64,000 nt of DNA from CAWGMT01 sp963823675 (GTDB lineage Bacteria > Planctomycetota > Planctomycetia > Isosphaerales > Isosphaeraceae): the NCBI GenBank assembly GCA_963823675.1, contig CAWGMT010000004.1, positions 372,001 through 436,000 of the forward strand, read 5' to 3'. Below the pieces are notes generated by a model, which had not been told where the DNA came from, did not search any database, and saw only the letters and a list, made by a program, of their open reading frames with translations. The position numbers were made by a program, and so were the translations under genes. Shown piece by piece: positions 18,484 to 28,924 of this stretch (within the stretch, counting starts at the first letter, position 1; every line of letters begins with the position of its first letter).

Positions 18484-18683
18484 AAGGTTGCCCCGCGATG
18501 AGTCGAGACCGGTCGATCTTCAGAAGCGTGAAATAGCCCGGAGTGTGAAGGACGTTCGAACAATGAGGCGGCAATCCCGCGAAAAACGCCGCCGGGGCGA
18601 AGGCCGCGCCCGGCGGCTATTGGAGCTACTCACGCCTTCAATTCTACCGAATCGATGGCGAAGTCATCAACTTCGAGGAGGGA

Positions 18684-19289
18684 TCAATCCCTCTTGTACT
18701 TTACGCCACAACCCATCGGGCGAGTTTCCTCAACGGCAGGAGTTTCGCCCTTGAGCAAGGCATTGACGGCGTCACGCAGATACTGCTTCGTGACGTTCGA
18801 TTCGTTCTGGCTGTTGTCCATCGCACCGGTGTAGCGGATCTTCCGCTCCTTGTCGAGGACGAAGAACTGCGGCGTGTTGGTGGCGCCGTAGGCGTGCCCG
18901 ATCTTCTGCGATTCGTCGTAGCCGTAGATGTAGTTCGACTTGTGTTCCTTCATGTAGGTCTTGATGCCGGGGATCCGGTCGCTGTCGAGGTCGTTGACGC
19001 TGATGCCCACGACCTTCACGCCCTTGTCCTTGTACTCGTTCGTGAAGTCGATCAGCCGATCCTCGTACGCCTTGACCACCGGGCAATGATTGCCCAGGAA
19101 GACCAGAACAACGATGTCCTCCTTGACGTCGGAGAGTGTCAGACTGGTGTCCTCTCCATTCTGGACCGCGGGAATGCCCGAGAAATCCGGGGCCTTTTGG
19201 CCAACCGAAATGACCTTGTTGTACTTGCCGGCAAACGCCGGAAGCGCAACCAGAGAAACCACCACGAGGCTCAGAAGGACCTTTCGCAT
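18684..19289 (-). CDS. Secreted redoxin (peroxiredoxin-like/AhpC-TSA family)
   Basis: Start ATG 19289 (MRKVLLSLVVVSLVALPAFAG) has AGGAG about 10 bases upstream and opens a clear signal peptide with an AFA cleavage site. The redoxin domain starts at VGQKAPDFSGIPAV (~residues 28-41). The redox site is FLGNHCPVVKAYEDR: a single peroxidatic-type cysteine in NHCP, in place of the CxxC of TlpA. Then come GISVNDLDSDRIPGIKTYMKEH and TPQFFVLDKERKIRYTGAMDN, with cis-proline. This NHCP type is widespread in planctomycetes, usually annotated as thioredoxin family or redoxin. It is probably a periplasmic thiol oxidoreductase; the substrate is unknown. The C-terminal GCGVKY adds one more cysteine that might act as resolving residue. 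Confidence 0.82.
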   Translation of the reverse strand: MRKVLLSLVVVSLVALPAFAGKYNKVISVGQKAPDFSGIPAVQNGEDTSLTLSDVKEDIVVLVFLGNHCPVVKAYEDRLIDFTNEYKDKGVKVVGISVNDLDSDRIPGIKTYMKEHKSNYIYGYDESQKIGHAYGATNTPQFFVLDKERKIRYTGAMDNSQNESNVTKQYLRDAVNALLKGETPAVEETRPMGCGVKYKRD

Positions 19290-19628
19290 TGATGCAATCT
19301 CCTGTTGAAACTCACAAGCGACCTGGGAATTGCCACAACGGCATCCCATGCTGACGATCAATCATGACCTCATGATTCTGCACAATCGATTCACGAAGTC
19401 GTGTCTAAAGCCTGTGCTTTTGCTGGCGGTCGATCACAAAACCATTGCACGAGACAGTTTGCCGAGTAAACCTGGGCAATTGCCCAGGTCGAGACCCGGC
19501 ATCGAGCTTCTCCTTGATGTCAGCGGAAGCCGATCGACTCAGGCTTGATTATAAGAGGCGTCAGTCCTCAGTCAACTGTCCGTGTTCGGATACGCTCGAA
19601 TCGGTTTCTTGGGATCAGGTTGAGAATG

Positions 19629-19668
19629 CCTGCCTGACCGCGGCGCTTGATCGCGCTGCGGCCAGGCA
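19629..19668 (-). terminator. Hairpin downstream of the lipoprotein gene
   Basis: TGCCTG and CCGCGGCGC pair with GCTGCGG and CAGGCA around a short loop, giving a strong stem with one bulge just after the stop codon at 19679. No T-run is seen. The remainder of the 19290-19678 gap holds no gene. Confidence 0.5.
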
Positions 19669-19678
19669 GACTGCGAGT

Positions 19679-20389
19679 TTACTTCTCGATCCGCGAATCC
19701 TGGATCGAGTCGTCGGGTGCGTGCTTGACAAAGTGCCAGGAGATCTCAGTGGCGGCGATCCGGAGGAACTTGTTCTTGAACGCCGAGGGGCTGGTGCCGG
19801 AGTCAACCGGAATCGGGCCGCGATTGGGAAACGTACTTTCGCAATACGCTTCGTAGATGTTGTGCGCTTCCTTGGGCTGATCCTTGATCGGCTTGTCCTT
19901 GCTGTTCTTGGGATATTGCATCTCGAACACCTGGATATGTGTCTTCGACGCTCCCTGCAGCACGTTCAAGTCGCCCGGCGACTGGATCCGGAATTCCTCG
20001 ATCTCGAGGAAGATCACCAAGTCGGCGTCGAAATCCCGGGCTGCGTCCGAGGGATCGGACCACTTGGGATGGGCCTCGATCCAGGTCGCAACCTTGTCGG
20101 GATCGACGACGGTGATCTTCTTGACTTTCGTGCGGAAGAGCTTGGCGACTTCGCGGCATATATCGCGCTCGAGCGACGGGAATTCGCCGACGGCATTGGC
20201 ACTGACGTTACACAGGATTACGACCTTTTTTTCCAGGAGATCTGGCCCCGGCGCCTCGATGCTCGGGTTGTCCGGCTGGAGAAAGAAGAAGAGCGCCCGG
20301 GGGTCGCAACCACCAATCGTGATCAGGCTGCCGCCGGCCAGAAGCATGACGGCGGCGAGCCGTAGTTTCAACTGAGATCGAGGGGTCAT
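19679..20389 (-). CDS. Putative lipoprotein of unknown function
   Basis: 236 residues. The N-terminus MTPRSQLKLRLAAVMLLAGGSLITIGGC is a lipoprotein signal with cysteine at position 28. The mature protein has an alpha/beta character: VVILCNVSANAVGEFPSLERDICREVAKLF, KITVVDPDKVATWIEAHP, FDADLVIFLEIEEF. This resembles GNA1162/DUF799-like outer-membrane accessory lipoproteins that collect or regulate envelope components, but the match is by general pattern only. Similar planctomycete proteins occur as single genes. Start ATG 20389 follows AGGGTTAAGG. No partner gene is evident. Confidence 0.6.
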   Translation of the reverse strand: MTPRSQLKLRLAAVMLLAGGSLITIGGCDPRALFFFLQPDNPSIEAPGPDLLEKKVVILCNVSANAVGEFPSLERDICREVAKLFRTKVKKITVVDPDKVATWIEAHPKWSDPSDAARDFDADLVIFLEIEEFRIQSPGDLNVLQGASKTHIQVFEMQYPKNSKDKPIKDQPKEAHNIYEAYCESTFPNRGPIPVDSGTSPSAFKNKFLRIAATEISWHFVKHAPDDSIQDSRIEK

Positions 20390-20416
20390 CCTTAACCCTC
20401 TCCTTCCTTGAGTTTT

Positions 20417-20520
20417 TCATCGGCCAATCGCCGGTTTCTCACCGGCCAATCGCCGGTTTCTCACCGGCCAATCGTCGGTTATTCACCGGCCAATCGCCGG
20501 TTATTCACCGGCCAATCGCC
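20417..20520. repeat. Tandem 22-bp palindromic repeat over a stop codon
   Basis: Four and a half copies of a 22-bp unit centred on CACCGGCCAATCGCCGGTT with variable TTCT/TATT ends. CCGGCCAATCGCCGG can fold back on itself. The array includes the stop codon of the DUF2752 gene at 20505, so the last codons of that protein come from the repeat. Confidence 0.88.
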
Positions 20521-21005
20521 CTGGACGCGGTTCCGGCGTTCTGGCCGGGAACCACCAGGGCGTCGGGCGAAACGATCAATCGAACCAACCAGACGGCGAG
20601 GCTGACGACGACGGCCGCCAGAACGAGGCCCAATATCGGATCTGCCACCCTGTGGCAGCCGATCGGCTCGTTCGCGACCGCGGTCGCGATCAGCCAGGCG
20701 ATCAACGGAAAACTGAGCAGGGCCAGCACGCACCCCGCGGGATTTGCTTGCCAGGATCGGACGACCTTTCCACGCACGATCCACGCGAATGCGGTGGTCA
20801 TACCGCAAGTCGGGCACAATCGCCCCGTTACAGTCAGAAAGGCACAGGGCTGTAGCCCCAGTTGCGTGTGGGTGCCATGACCACGGGGGTCCGGCACCAG
20901 CGTTCGGGCCAAGCCCAGAAGCCCCGCCAACCCAGCCGCCGCGGCAATGAGCAAACACCGAACCCGCCGTCCCAAACGCTCTCGAGCGGACCGCCGCCTG
21001 ATCAT
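20505..21005 (-). CDS. DUF2752 membrane protein
   Basis: Start ATG 21005 (MIRRRSARERLGRR); the same frame is open to 21095 and encodes an upstream CPRCGG pair, so a longer form with an N-terminal zinc-ribbon fragment from an alternative start is possible. The DUF2752 signature is LQPCAFLTVTGRLCPTCGMTTAFAWIVRG, with the conserved CPxCGxTxA core. Three hydrophobic helices follow (CLLIAAAAGLAGLLGLA, CVLALLSFPLIAWLIATAV, ILGLVLAAVVVSLAVWLVRLIV). The family is small, membrane-bound and uncharacterised. The C-terminal residues AIGR are encoded by the first unit of the 22-bp repeat. Confidence 0.75.
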   Translation of the reverse strand: MIRRRSARERLGRRVRCLLIAAAAGLAGLLGLARTLVPDPRGHGTHTQLGLQPCAFLTVTGRLCPTCGMTTAFAWIVRGKVVRSWQANPAGCVLALLSFPLIAWLIATAVANEPIGCHRVADPILGLVLAAVVVSLAVWLVRLIVSPDALVVPGQNAGTASRAIGR

Positions 21006-21107
21006 GGGCGCTCCTCGGCCTGCCTGGACGATCGCGGACAGAACTCCACCGCAGCGCGGGCACAGAAAGGGCTGGCAAGATACTCCGGTTCCCAATTCAA
21101 GGCAAGA

Positions 21108-22182
21108 TCAATCGACCGCGCTCTCAATCCAACCACCCCCGAGCACAAGATCACCCTCATAAACCGTCACGACCTGTCCCGGAGAGATCGCCGGCTGTGG
21201 AACTTCGAACAGCACCTTGGCCTGATCGTTGGGCAGCGGCTCGACGGTCGCCGGCACGGCGCGGTGCTGGGCGCGGATCTGTGCCAGACAGGCGGCCGGC
21301 TCGGCGGGCATCGGTCCCTGCCAGTGGAAACGCGCGGCGATCAGACCGATCTTCTCGAGCGAGTCGCGCCGTCCGACGGTCACGGTGCGGCTCGGCGAGT
21401 CGATCTGGACGACGTACCGCGGGCTGCCGAGTGCGATGCCCAGGCCCCGGCGCTGGCCGATCGTGAAACCCTCGATGCCAGCGTGTTCGCCCAGTACGCG
21501 GCCCTCTAGATCAACGATCGGGCCACTCCGGTCGCCGCCCGGCCGCCGCTGGCGGACGAACCCCAGATAATCGTCGTCGGGCACGAAGCAGATCTCCTGG
21601 CTGTCCGGCTTGTCGTGCACGGGCAAGCCGCGATCGCGCGCGATCACGCGGACCTGCTCCTTGGGGAAGCCGCCGACCGGGAAAAGGACGTGCGGACGCA
21701 CCGCGGCCTTGAGGCCGAAGAGCACGTACGATTGATCCTTGGCTCGATCCACCGCGCGGGCGACCCGCACCGATCCGTCGGCGGCCGTTGCGACGCGGGC
21801 GTAATGGCCGGTCGCCACGAAATCGGCGCCGGCCCGCTGGCCATACGCCCAGAGCTTGCCAAACTTGAGCCAGATATTGCACATCACGCACGGATTGGGC
21901 GTGCCGCCCGGCCAGATATTCGTCGGCAAAATAATCCTCGATCCTGGCGAAGTCGCGCTCGAAGTCGAGGACGAAGAATGGAATATCCAGCCGGTCGGCC
22001 ACGTTGCGGGCGTCAATCGCATCGGTCACGCTACAGCACGTACGCGAACGATGCAAAGCGTCCTCGGTCGAGACGCCCGTGCGCATGAAAAGACCCAGCA
22101 CCTCGTGGCCCTGCTCCTTGAGCAGCGCCGCCGCGACGGAACTATCGACGCCACCGCTCATCGCCAGGACCACTCGACTCAT
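21108..22182 (-). CDS. mnmA: tRNA-specific 2-thiouridylase MnmA/TrmU, frameshifted near 21.9 kb
   Basis: The frame from ATG 22182 begins MSRVVLAMSGGVDSSVAAALL, the ATP-pyrophosphatase PP-loop (SGGVDSS). It continues with FMRTGVSTEDALHRSRTCCSVTDAIDARNVAD to DEYLAGR and then leaves the homology. The next frame resumes exactly there with TPNPCVMCNIWLKF (first catalytic cysteine in the PNPCxxCN motif), ATGHYARV, KDQSYVLF, DSQEICFVPD (second catalytic-type cysteine region) and the C-terminal beta-barrel up to 21108. Deleting one G from the run rendered GGGCGGCAC at 21901-21909 gives a continuous ~355-residue protein. MnmA makes the s2U at the wobble position of Lys/Glu/Gln tRNAs with sulfur from IscS/Tus relay. 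The gene is nearly universal, so an assembly error is more likely than real loss. Confidence 0.9.
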
Positions 22183-22214
22183 GTTCCGTTACTCGAAGCA
22201 AATGCCTTGATCGC

Positions 22215-22345
22215 AACGATTCCGACAGTTCGGCGCGGGTCTCCAGACCCCGCCGTCTGCGGCACCGAAGGTCTCCCCGCGAGACCCCCGACCGGAGACC
22301 TTCGGTCTGGCAAGTGGCAAGGTCAGGAGACCGTGCCACAACTCA
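22215..22345. repeat. Intergenic inverted repeat, GGTCTCC family
   Basis: Inverted segments such as ACCGAAGGTCTCC / GGAGACCTTCGGT and GGTCTCCAGACC surround a GACCCCCGACC core between mnmA and the CxxCH gene. The arms form hairpins. No coding potential. Confidence 0.7.
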
Positions 22346-22423
22346 TGCCTCAGTCACAGTGATTCCGGTACGTTATCCTCGGCAACTTCCCAATTGGATA
22401 CATCAGTATTTGCGCGGCAACGT

Positions 22424-25400
22424 TTACTTGCCGCCGGGCTGAGCGTCGACCCGGGGGGCCGAGCTGAACAGAGCCAGCAGATCGGCGATCTCCTGGTAAT
22501 TGAGCATGTTGATCAGGCCCGGGGGCATGACCGACAGCTTGGATTCTTGCTTCGCATCGATCTCCGTTTTGGGGATCGTCGCCTTGGATCCGTCCGAAAG
22601 CAGCAGGACGAGGTTCGGCCCATCACTCACGACCGGCATGCCATTGTAGACTTTGCCGTCGTTCGTGGCCACCGTCACCGGCTTGTACTGGTCCGAGATG
22701 ACCTTGGAAGGATCGACGATCGACTCCAGGATCTCGACCGGCCGGAAGCGGCTGCTGATCGTGGTCAGGTCGGGCCCGACGCCCTCGCCCTTGGAACCGA
22801 ACTTATGACAATCCAGGCATTTGGCGCGCTCGATCACCTTCTGGCCGCGCGGGCTCGAGGCGGTTTTCATGACATTCGCGTTCAGCACCCTGTCGACCAG
22901 GACGGGCAGCGTGTACTCGATCTGGCCGGCGATCGGTCGAGCGGTCACTTTACTTTCTCCAGCGTCGCTTCGGGCTAGGTCTCGAAACGCGGCCCGCGCG
23001 TCTGGACGAGCACTCCGCCTGAGCTTCTCGACGATCGCGGCGCGAAGGTCGGACTCGATGCGCGAGCGCTCGCCGCGAGGGACGCGCCGGAAGAGTTCCG
23101 CCAGGGCTGCGACCCTGCCCGGGTCTGCACCCAGGTCGAGCTGGCGCACCAGCACCCTGGTCGGGAACGGGAATTGCTCGCCGCGCGCCAGGTATTCGGC
23201 AATCTCCCCAGGTTCCAGCAGGGCGACCAGTTTCTGGAGCATGACGTCCAGATACCCCTGGAAGCTGTAACCTCCTTCCCAGCGGCTCGCGGTCTCATAC
23301 CAGGCCCACAATTGCCGCTTCGCCTCCGGCGACCAGCCCCGCACGAGCGCGCGCAGGCAGTAGGCATCGTGCAACTGCGCGGTCTGATCCGAGACACTGG
23401 CCTGGTGGCGCAGGATGGCGGCGACAGCCCGCGGCTCGTCGAGATAGGCCAGCAGGCGAGCGATCTCGCGATTGGCAGGCGAATCGGCGGCCGTCGAGAA
23501 CAGACCGATCAGGTTCTGACCGAGCCGCCGCGCAGCCGGTGCGTCAGCTTTCCTGGGACCAAGCAGGAACGTCAGATCGATCAGCCGGATCAGGTCGGCC
23601 TGGAGCTCAGGCGCAAGCCGGCCCTCCAGGAGCGCTGCTTCGCGGTTCAGCAGATCGTCTTGCCGTTTTTCGTCGAGGCGCAACGCGCGAACGATCGCGA
23701 GCATTCCCTCGATCAAGAGCCGCGGATCGGGTTTGGCCATTGCCTCGATGGTCGATGCCAAGAGCGCGAGATCGCCGTGTTCGATCGCGACCCGCGCGGC
23801 GAAGCGGATTCCACGATCCGAGTCGATCAGGACCGGGAGGAGCGCGGCAATCGGAATGGTTTCCTGGGGCTGTTGCATGAGCCCTTCGCAAGCGTGACGG
23901 CGGACGAAAGGGTCGCTGTCGGCAAGGGCCCGCGTCAATGCGTCGCGGACCGGCGGCGACGACCGCTCGCCAAGCAGCGCCGTTGCCCGCGATCGCACTG
24001 CGGGATCGGCGTCGGAGGCAAGCGCGATCAAAAGCGCGTCATCCGGCTGCGGGCCGTGCTGGCAAAGCAGGTCGAGTGCGCGGATTCGATCGCGGGCGGA
24101 TTGACCGCCCGCCGCGTTTTGTGCGACGCGGTTGAGCGTGCGTGCCCAGCCCTCCGGGTCGGCGCGGCGGATTGTCTCGACGCGACTCTGAGTAAAGCTC
24201 GCCAGCGGCGAGCTGAACCCCAGAACGTCTAGGGCCGTGGGACGCTCGATCGACGGATCGGGCCTTGCCTGGCTCCAGCTTAGCCGGAAGAGCCCGCCCT
24301 GCGTGCCGCGGCCGCCGGTCGTGAAGTAGACGGCCCCATCGGGCCCCACTTCGATGTCGGTACAGTTGAGCGGCTGGCCCGAAACGAGCTCGGACGAGCT
24401 GGCGGCATAAGAGGCGCCCGGCGCTCCAGGTGGACGGCCAGAATGCGGCCCATCGACCAGTCGCAGATGAGCATGCTGTCGTCATACCGTGGTGGGAACT
24501 GCCTGGCCTGGTAGAAGGTGACGCCCGTCGGACTGCCCCGTCCGACGTCCAGGATCGCCGGCAGGCTATCCAGGAAGTAGGTGGGCCACTTGCCCGAGCC
24601 GTTGCGCCAGCCAAATTCGGCGCCGAGCGGACAGTGAGCGACCCGGACCGGCCGATACCACGGCAGGCCGACGTCCCATTCCATATCGCTGTCAAACGTG
24701 AAGAGCTCGCCCTCCCGGTTGAATGCGAAGTCATACGCATTGCGAAAGCCGGCGACGACCCGTTTCCAGGTCTTTCCTTCGTCATCGCTGCGCAGGATCT
24801 CGCCCCCGGGGGCCATGATGCCCGCGGCATGGCCTCGAGCGTCGTTGTAATGGGGAAGCAGCTCTCCCTGGTAGGCGACGTTCACCGGACTGTGCGGGTC
24901 GATCGGCGGCCTCAAGTGGGCATGGTTGCCGTTGCCGAAATAGAGCCGGCCGTCGGGGCCGAGTTCGATCGCGTGGGGACCGTGCTCGCCCATGCCGCCC
25001 GCGCTTTGACGGATCAGCGCACAGTTGCTGTAAACCCCCTTGGGATCGGGGTCAGAGAGGCAGTAGATGCCGGCCCCTTTGGGGCCCTGACCCACAACGA
25101 ATAGCTTGCCATGGATGAACGACAAGCCCTGGCAGTTCCGCACCTGGGTTTCAATGACTTCAGCGCGGTCGTATACGCCGTCCTTGTCCTCGTCGATCAG
25201 GCGTGCGATCGTGCGCCCTCGACCGAGACGCAGGGGATGCCGTTCGGGTCGAACGTGAAGGCCACGACCGAGCCGGTCACTCGGGGCGCGGCCGCCATGG
25301 AAATGCGGAAACCCTCGGGCACTCGAAACCGCGATGCCGCGTCCTGGCTCAAGGAAACATCGGACCAGGGACCAGTGCCGAGCGGGCCATGGTCGCGGGC

Positions 25401-25874
25401 CGCGACCCACCCGGAGTCACTGAACCCGACCCGCATCCAGGCATCGCCCGGGCCCACGCTCCGGGCGGTCCTCCAGGTCGAGTTCGTATGGATGGGCGCG
25501 TTCTGGCCGAGCGGCAGCACGCCGCCTCGCACCAGGAACCCGGCAGGCCCAGGCGAATCATTCGTCGCCATGGCCGCCAGGACATGCGGCCCGACGCTCA
25601 GTTTCAGGTCCACGTGCTCGGTGGTATGCCAGTCGCTGCCGCGGGCAATTTCCTTGCCGTCGAGATAGAGGGTGAATGCGTTGTCGGCGGTGGCGTCCAG
25701 CACCATTCGAGAGTTTTCGTTGGCGTGAAACGCCTTCCGAAAATAACAGGTCTCGCGGGGAATTTCGCCGACGGTCTTTCCCGAGGGATACCACACCCAG
25801 TGCGGCGGCGTCGCACCTTCTTGTGCCCGGACACGGCTGGTGGCGGCAACGGCAGCAAGAAAGCCAAGCACCAC
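22424..25874 (-). CDS. PVC-type haem-binding CxxCH protein (large secreted dehydrogenase-like), two frame changes
   Basis: Three consecutive minus-strand frames reconstruct one ~1150-residue protein of the planctomycete membrane-bound-dehydrogenase/haem-binding family. N-terminal frame: signal-like VVLGFLAAVAATSRVRA, then a PA14/galactose-binding-like region (YLDGKEIARGSDWH...). Middle frame: a beta-propeller as in sorbosone dehydrogenases (LIDEDKDGVYDRAEVIETQ, LFVVGQGPKGAGIYCL, GMGEHGPHAIELGPDG). Last frame: the propeller end (YFTTGGRGTQGGLF), HEAT-like helices (DPAVRSRATALLG), and a C-terminal cytochrome-c-type domain with CLDCH in RAKCLDCHKFGSKGEGVGPDL. Shifts lie near 25205-25215 and 24410-24420. 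It likely oxidises or binds sugars outside the cytoplasm. The start is uncertain: GTG 25874 gives a short signal peptide, and the frame is open to 26240. Confidence 0.82.
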
Positions 25875-25984
25875 GACCGCGCTGGCGTGTCGGATCGCCG
25901 GCCCTACCCGACCGGATCCGGCGCTCCTTCGCAGCTCACTTTCCTGCGCCGCGCGTCCCGAAAAATCTCCACCCTTTTCTGAGG

Positions 25985-26230
25985 GGGGGTAGGGGTTGCG
26001 TGTTGAAAAGTCCGGCTTGAAGAGGGCCTGAGGATGGTGCAAAGCCCGGTGATTCTGTTGCGCGTAAACCCCGGCCCCCTCACCCGCCCTTCGGGCACCC
26101 TCTCCTCGCAGGGGCGAGGGGGATTTCAGGCTGCGGCTTGCGTATTTCCTGTTCCCCTCGCCCCTGCGGGGAGAGGGGTTAGGGGTGAGGGGGCGGGCCT
26201 GCGCCCGGCAACAAAACCGGTGAAAAGGCC
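25985..26230. repeat. Inverted CCCCTCACCC / GGGTGAGGGG repeat pair
   Basis: CCCCCTCACCCGCCCTTCGG...CCCTCTCCTCGCAGGGGCGAGGGG at about 26072-26120 faces an inverted partner CCCCTCGCCCCTGCGGGGAGAGGGGTTAGG...GAGGGGGCGG at about 26154-26195. This is a widely dispersed GC-rich inverted repeat type in bacteria. The rest of 25875-26521 shows no convincing gene. It lies upstream of the CxxCH gene, so it may have displaced that gene's original start region. Confidence 0.75.
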
Positions 26231-26521
26231 GCGCCCCCAAAAGATCGCCTTTTCAACACCCCAGCGTAGGGCGGGTGGTCGCGGTGCAACCAATCACGAG
26301 GCGAACGATCGTCATGGGGTCGAGAATGGCCTGACCCTGCCGGACGGCGGCCTCCGCGCAACCATTCACAAGGCGAATGATGTTCATGGGAAGTAAGCCC
26401 GGCACAGCCAATTACAGGATGTTCCATGGTGCTTTTCTGCCGTCTCAGGGCGTTTCTTGCTTTTGTTGCGATTGATGGGAAATTCATCGCGACCGGATTT
26501 TGAAATCGCTCCTCGCTGCAC

Positions 26522-26863
26522 TCACGACTGCCGCGCGCGGGATTCCTTTTCGATGATTCCGCTGATGCCGAATCGGCGAGCCAGCTCGGCCTCGACCGAG
26601 GCCCAGTCAAGGTCGCGGTACCCGAGCATGACTGCGGCGTGAAAGACGAGGTCGGCAACCTCCTTGACCAGGTGCTGACGGCCGGCCTCGCCGGGCTCAT
26701 CGCCCGCCTCGACAACCTCCGCGGCTTCCTCGACGATCTTGGCCCCGATCCTGGCCACTCCGCCCTTCATCAGGTCCACGACATAGGACCGTTCGTTCGG
26801 CGGGTTGCGTTTCCGATCCCCGATCACGCCCATCAAGGCCGTCATGATGGTCGATTCTATCAT
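26522..26863 (-). CDS. hisE: Phosphoribosyl-ATP pyrophosphatase
   Basis: 113 residues of the MazG-like all-alpha pyrophosphohydrolase fold. The metal-binding helix is KIVEEAAEVVEAG (ExxE motif, residues ~43-53), followed by HLVKEVADLVFHAAVMLGYR (ExxxD, residues ~64-83). The C-terminal VEAELARRFGISGI is conserved in HisE. It hydrolyses PR-ATP to PR-AMP in the second step of histidine biosynthesis. Start ATG 26863 has GAGGAGG about 9 bases upstream; ATG 26845 is an internal alternative. It is not fused to HisI and no other his gene is adjacent. It is divergent from trmB, with a shared 89-bp promoter region. Confidence 0.93.
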   Translation of the reverse strand: MIESTIMTALMGVIGDRKRNPPNERSYVVDLMKGGVARIGAKIVEEAAEVVEAGDEPGEAGRQHLVKEVADLVFHAAVMLGYRDLDWASVEAELARRFGISGIIEKESRARQS

Positions 26864-26952
26864 GATCGAGACCCTCCTCGCTGACTGCTGGAACTCCGCC
26901 GATTGTTTAACATAAAGTGTAGCGGCTCGGCCCTTGTCCCTGGAAGCGCGGA

Positions 26953-27699
26953 ATGCTGGATGACACGATCGAGTATGAGCTGGGTGTCCCGATACCAGGG
27001 AAAATCCTGCCGCAATCGGAGTGGGCTCGGACTGCGATCAAGCGGCTTCCCGAGATCGGTCCGCTCGACTGGCCGGCGATTTTCGGCCGCTCGGCGCCCG
27101 TCGTGCTCGACGTGGGCTGCGGCAATGGCCGATACACGTTGCAAAGCGCGCTCAGTCGGCCGGACGTCAACCACTTCGCCATCGATCTCCTGCCGGTCGT
27201 CATCCGCTACGCAACCCGCCGGGCCAATCAACGGGGCTTGCACAACGTCCGTTTCGCCGTCAAGGACGCGGCGACGTTTTTGAGACAGTATGTCAGGCCG
27301 TTGACAATCGCCGAGATTCACCTCTACCACCCCCAGCCTTACCACGACCGCGGGAAGCCCAATCTGCGTGTTCTCACGCCGCGCTTCCTGGCCTTGGTCC
27401 ATGCAGCACTGATTCCCGGCGGCCTCTTCGTGGTCCAGACCGACAATCCGGACTACTGGACGTATATGACGAAGGTGCTCCCGTGGTTTTTCCATTTCGA
27501 GGAGCATCCCGAACCCTGGCCCGACGCCCCGGAGGGCCGAACCCGCCGCGAGATCATGGCCCGCCAGCGTGGTCTGACGATCTTTCGGGCCGTGGGCCGC
27601 CGGCGCGACGAGCTGAGCCCCGATGAGCTCTCGGCTCTGGTCGATTCGCTGCCGATGCCCACTTTTCGCAGCAGAGGCCCATGGTGCGAATTGGATTAG
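26953..27699 (+). CDS. trmB: tRNA (guanine-N7-)-methyltransferase
   Basis: 248 residues. The SAM motif is VVLDVGCGNGRYTLQSA (~residues 49-65), followed by FAIDLLPVVIRYATRRANQRGLHNVRF, HLYHPQPYHDRGKPNLRVLTPRFL (the TrmB fingerprint, normally FPDPWPKKRHxKRR, here with a variant YHPQPYHDRGKP) and GGLFVVQTDNPDY (TD-type motif). The enzyme makes m7G46 in tRNA variable loops. The altered lysine/arginine cluster is notable but occurs in planctomycete and myxobacterial members. Start ATG 26953 is preceded by GGAAGCGCGGA. The C-terminal ~45 residues (RTRREIMARQRGLTIFRAVGRRRDELSPDEL) form an extension. Confidence 0.86.
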   Translation: MLDDTIEYELGVPIPGKILPQSEWARTAIKRLPEIGPLDWPAIFGRSAPVVLDVGCGNGRYTLQSALSRPDVNHFAIDLLPVVIRYATRRANQRGLHNVRFAVKDAATFLRQYVRPLTIAEIHLYHPQPYHDRGKPNLRVLTPRFLALVHAALIPGGLFVVQTDNPDYWTYMTKVLPWFFHFEEHPEPWPDAPEGRTRREIMARQRGLTIFRAVGRRRDELSPDELSALVDSLPMPTFRSRGPWCELD

Positions 27700-28801
27700 C
27701 TGGCGTTCCACCGATGGTCCAAAAAGGCGGCCCGCTCATGGAAACATATTCATGACCGAGCGATTGTAGTACGAATTGGCAAACCGTCCCGATGAATCTG
27801 GATCTGCCGCTCGCCTGAGTGGCCCAGGCAGTGCGGAGCCTGGAGGACGCAACACCGGCCGCGGGCAAGGGTTCGGTAAACGAGCGAGCTGGGCTTGCTC
27901 GCTCTCGCGACCTTCTCCGGAAATGGTAGTCAATGAGAGCCAGTGAGAGGAATCCACTGGTTTTTTTCCGTTTTGGCCCCCGCGGTAAAAAGCCCCGGGC
28001 CAAGGAGATGGCCGGCACGCCCTCGAGGGCCAAGGAAGTGGGGATTGCATCTAAACCACGAGTAGCGCCAATCTTACGGACGGGAGAGCCGTCTTCTGGG
28101 CATCGCCCCCGACCTCGTTGGTTACAGGTCCTGACTGTCACTGGATCATCCAGTCTTCCGTCTGGATTCGTGAGATTCGTGTGATTCGTGCTCGACGTCG
28201 TTCTGGGTTTCCGATTAGCCCCCGACCGCGTTGGCGCAGCGTCTACGCGCCGGAGCGGTCTACGATCTCATGCCACGCAATTGCGCGCGGCGCGATCAGC
28301 GCGATGGGCACGCGGTTCGGGGGTGAATCGTTCAATCCGCTGGTGGATACGTTGAGCAGGCAATCTCCGCGCGGTTCTCTATATTCAAGATGCGCTGATT
28401 CCAGAATTTCGTTAACGCAAAATTTACAATTCGCCGATTTTTTCGTCGTAACCTGTTATGCAGCCAAGCGAAAAAAAAAGTGGAAAAAATTTTGGGTTGT
28501 TCGCAGATTGCGCAGCGGGCGGGCGAGTTTGCCCGTCGGTTTCGAAGGCGACTTTCGCGCTCCGTCGGTTCGCTAATAAAAACCGTGAGTCAACGCGGAC
28601 GGGAATTCTACTTGTCGCTAATCAATTGCCCATCCCTCGTAGTGCGCTTCATTTGCTTTCGATGCGTGGGTGCATGCAATTGGCGGTTACCTGCTTCGGG
28701 GTAACGGGAAATAATGTCCGTATTTCCCTCTATGTCTGTGGTCTAAAACCGGATGACCGAAGGGTGGCAACGCTCGACTTGAGATACGGAAGGCACGTGA
28801 C
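27700..28801. other. 1.1-kb intergenic region without convincing genes
   Basis: Several open frames exist, but none has recognisable domains or good initiation. It contains a TTCGTGAGATTCGTGTGATTCGTG-like direct repeat at about 28165-28190 and an AT-rich stretch at about 28400-28495, unusual for this GC-rich window. This may be transferred or promoter-rich DNA ahead of the truncated UPF0175 gene. I see no RNA gene. Confidence 0.55.
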
Positions 28802-28924
28802 ATGAACATCAGCTTCGAAATACCCCAGGACATCGAGCAAGAGCTTCGCACCAACGGCGTGGACCTGAACCAGGAGGCGAAGGAGGCCTGCCTTGTCGCG
28901 GGACGGAAACTAGGACGCGACTAG
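28802..28924 (+). pseudogene. Truncated UPF0175 protein (N-terminal 33 residues) cut by a hairpin repeat
   Basis: The ORF begins MNISFEIPQDIEQELR and continues NGVDLNQEAKEACLV, matching the N-terminus of UPF0175 proteins, which are small antitoxin-like DNA-binding partners of PIN-domain toxins (normally 80-95 residues). After ACLV the frame enters repeat copy 1 and stops at 28922-28924 inside its stem. The helix-turn-helix half is lost and no PIN toxin gene is near. The start ATG lies within ordinary spacing of GGAAGG upstream. Confidence 0.6.

Noticed and set aside
20417..20520. Possible short CRISPR-like repeat
   Set aside because: 22-bp units are directly adjacent with no spacers.
27554..28141. 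195-codon minus-strand ORF downstream of trmB
   Set aside because: It overlaps the trmB 3' end antisense, and has low-complexity Arg/Pro composition and no recognisable family.
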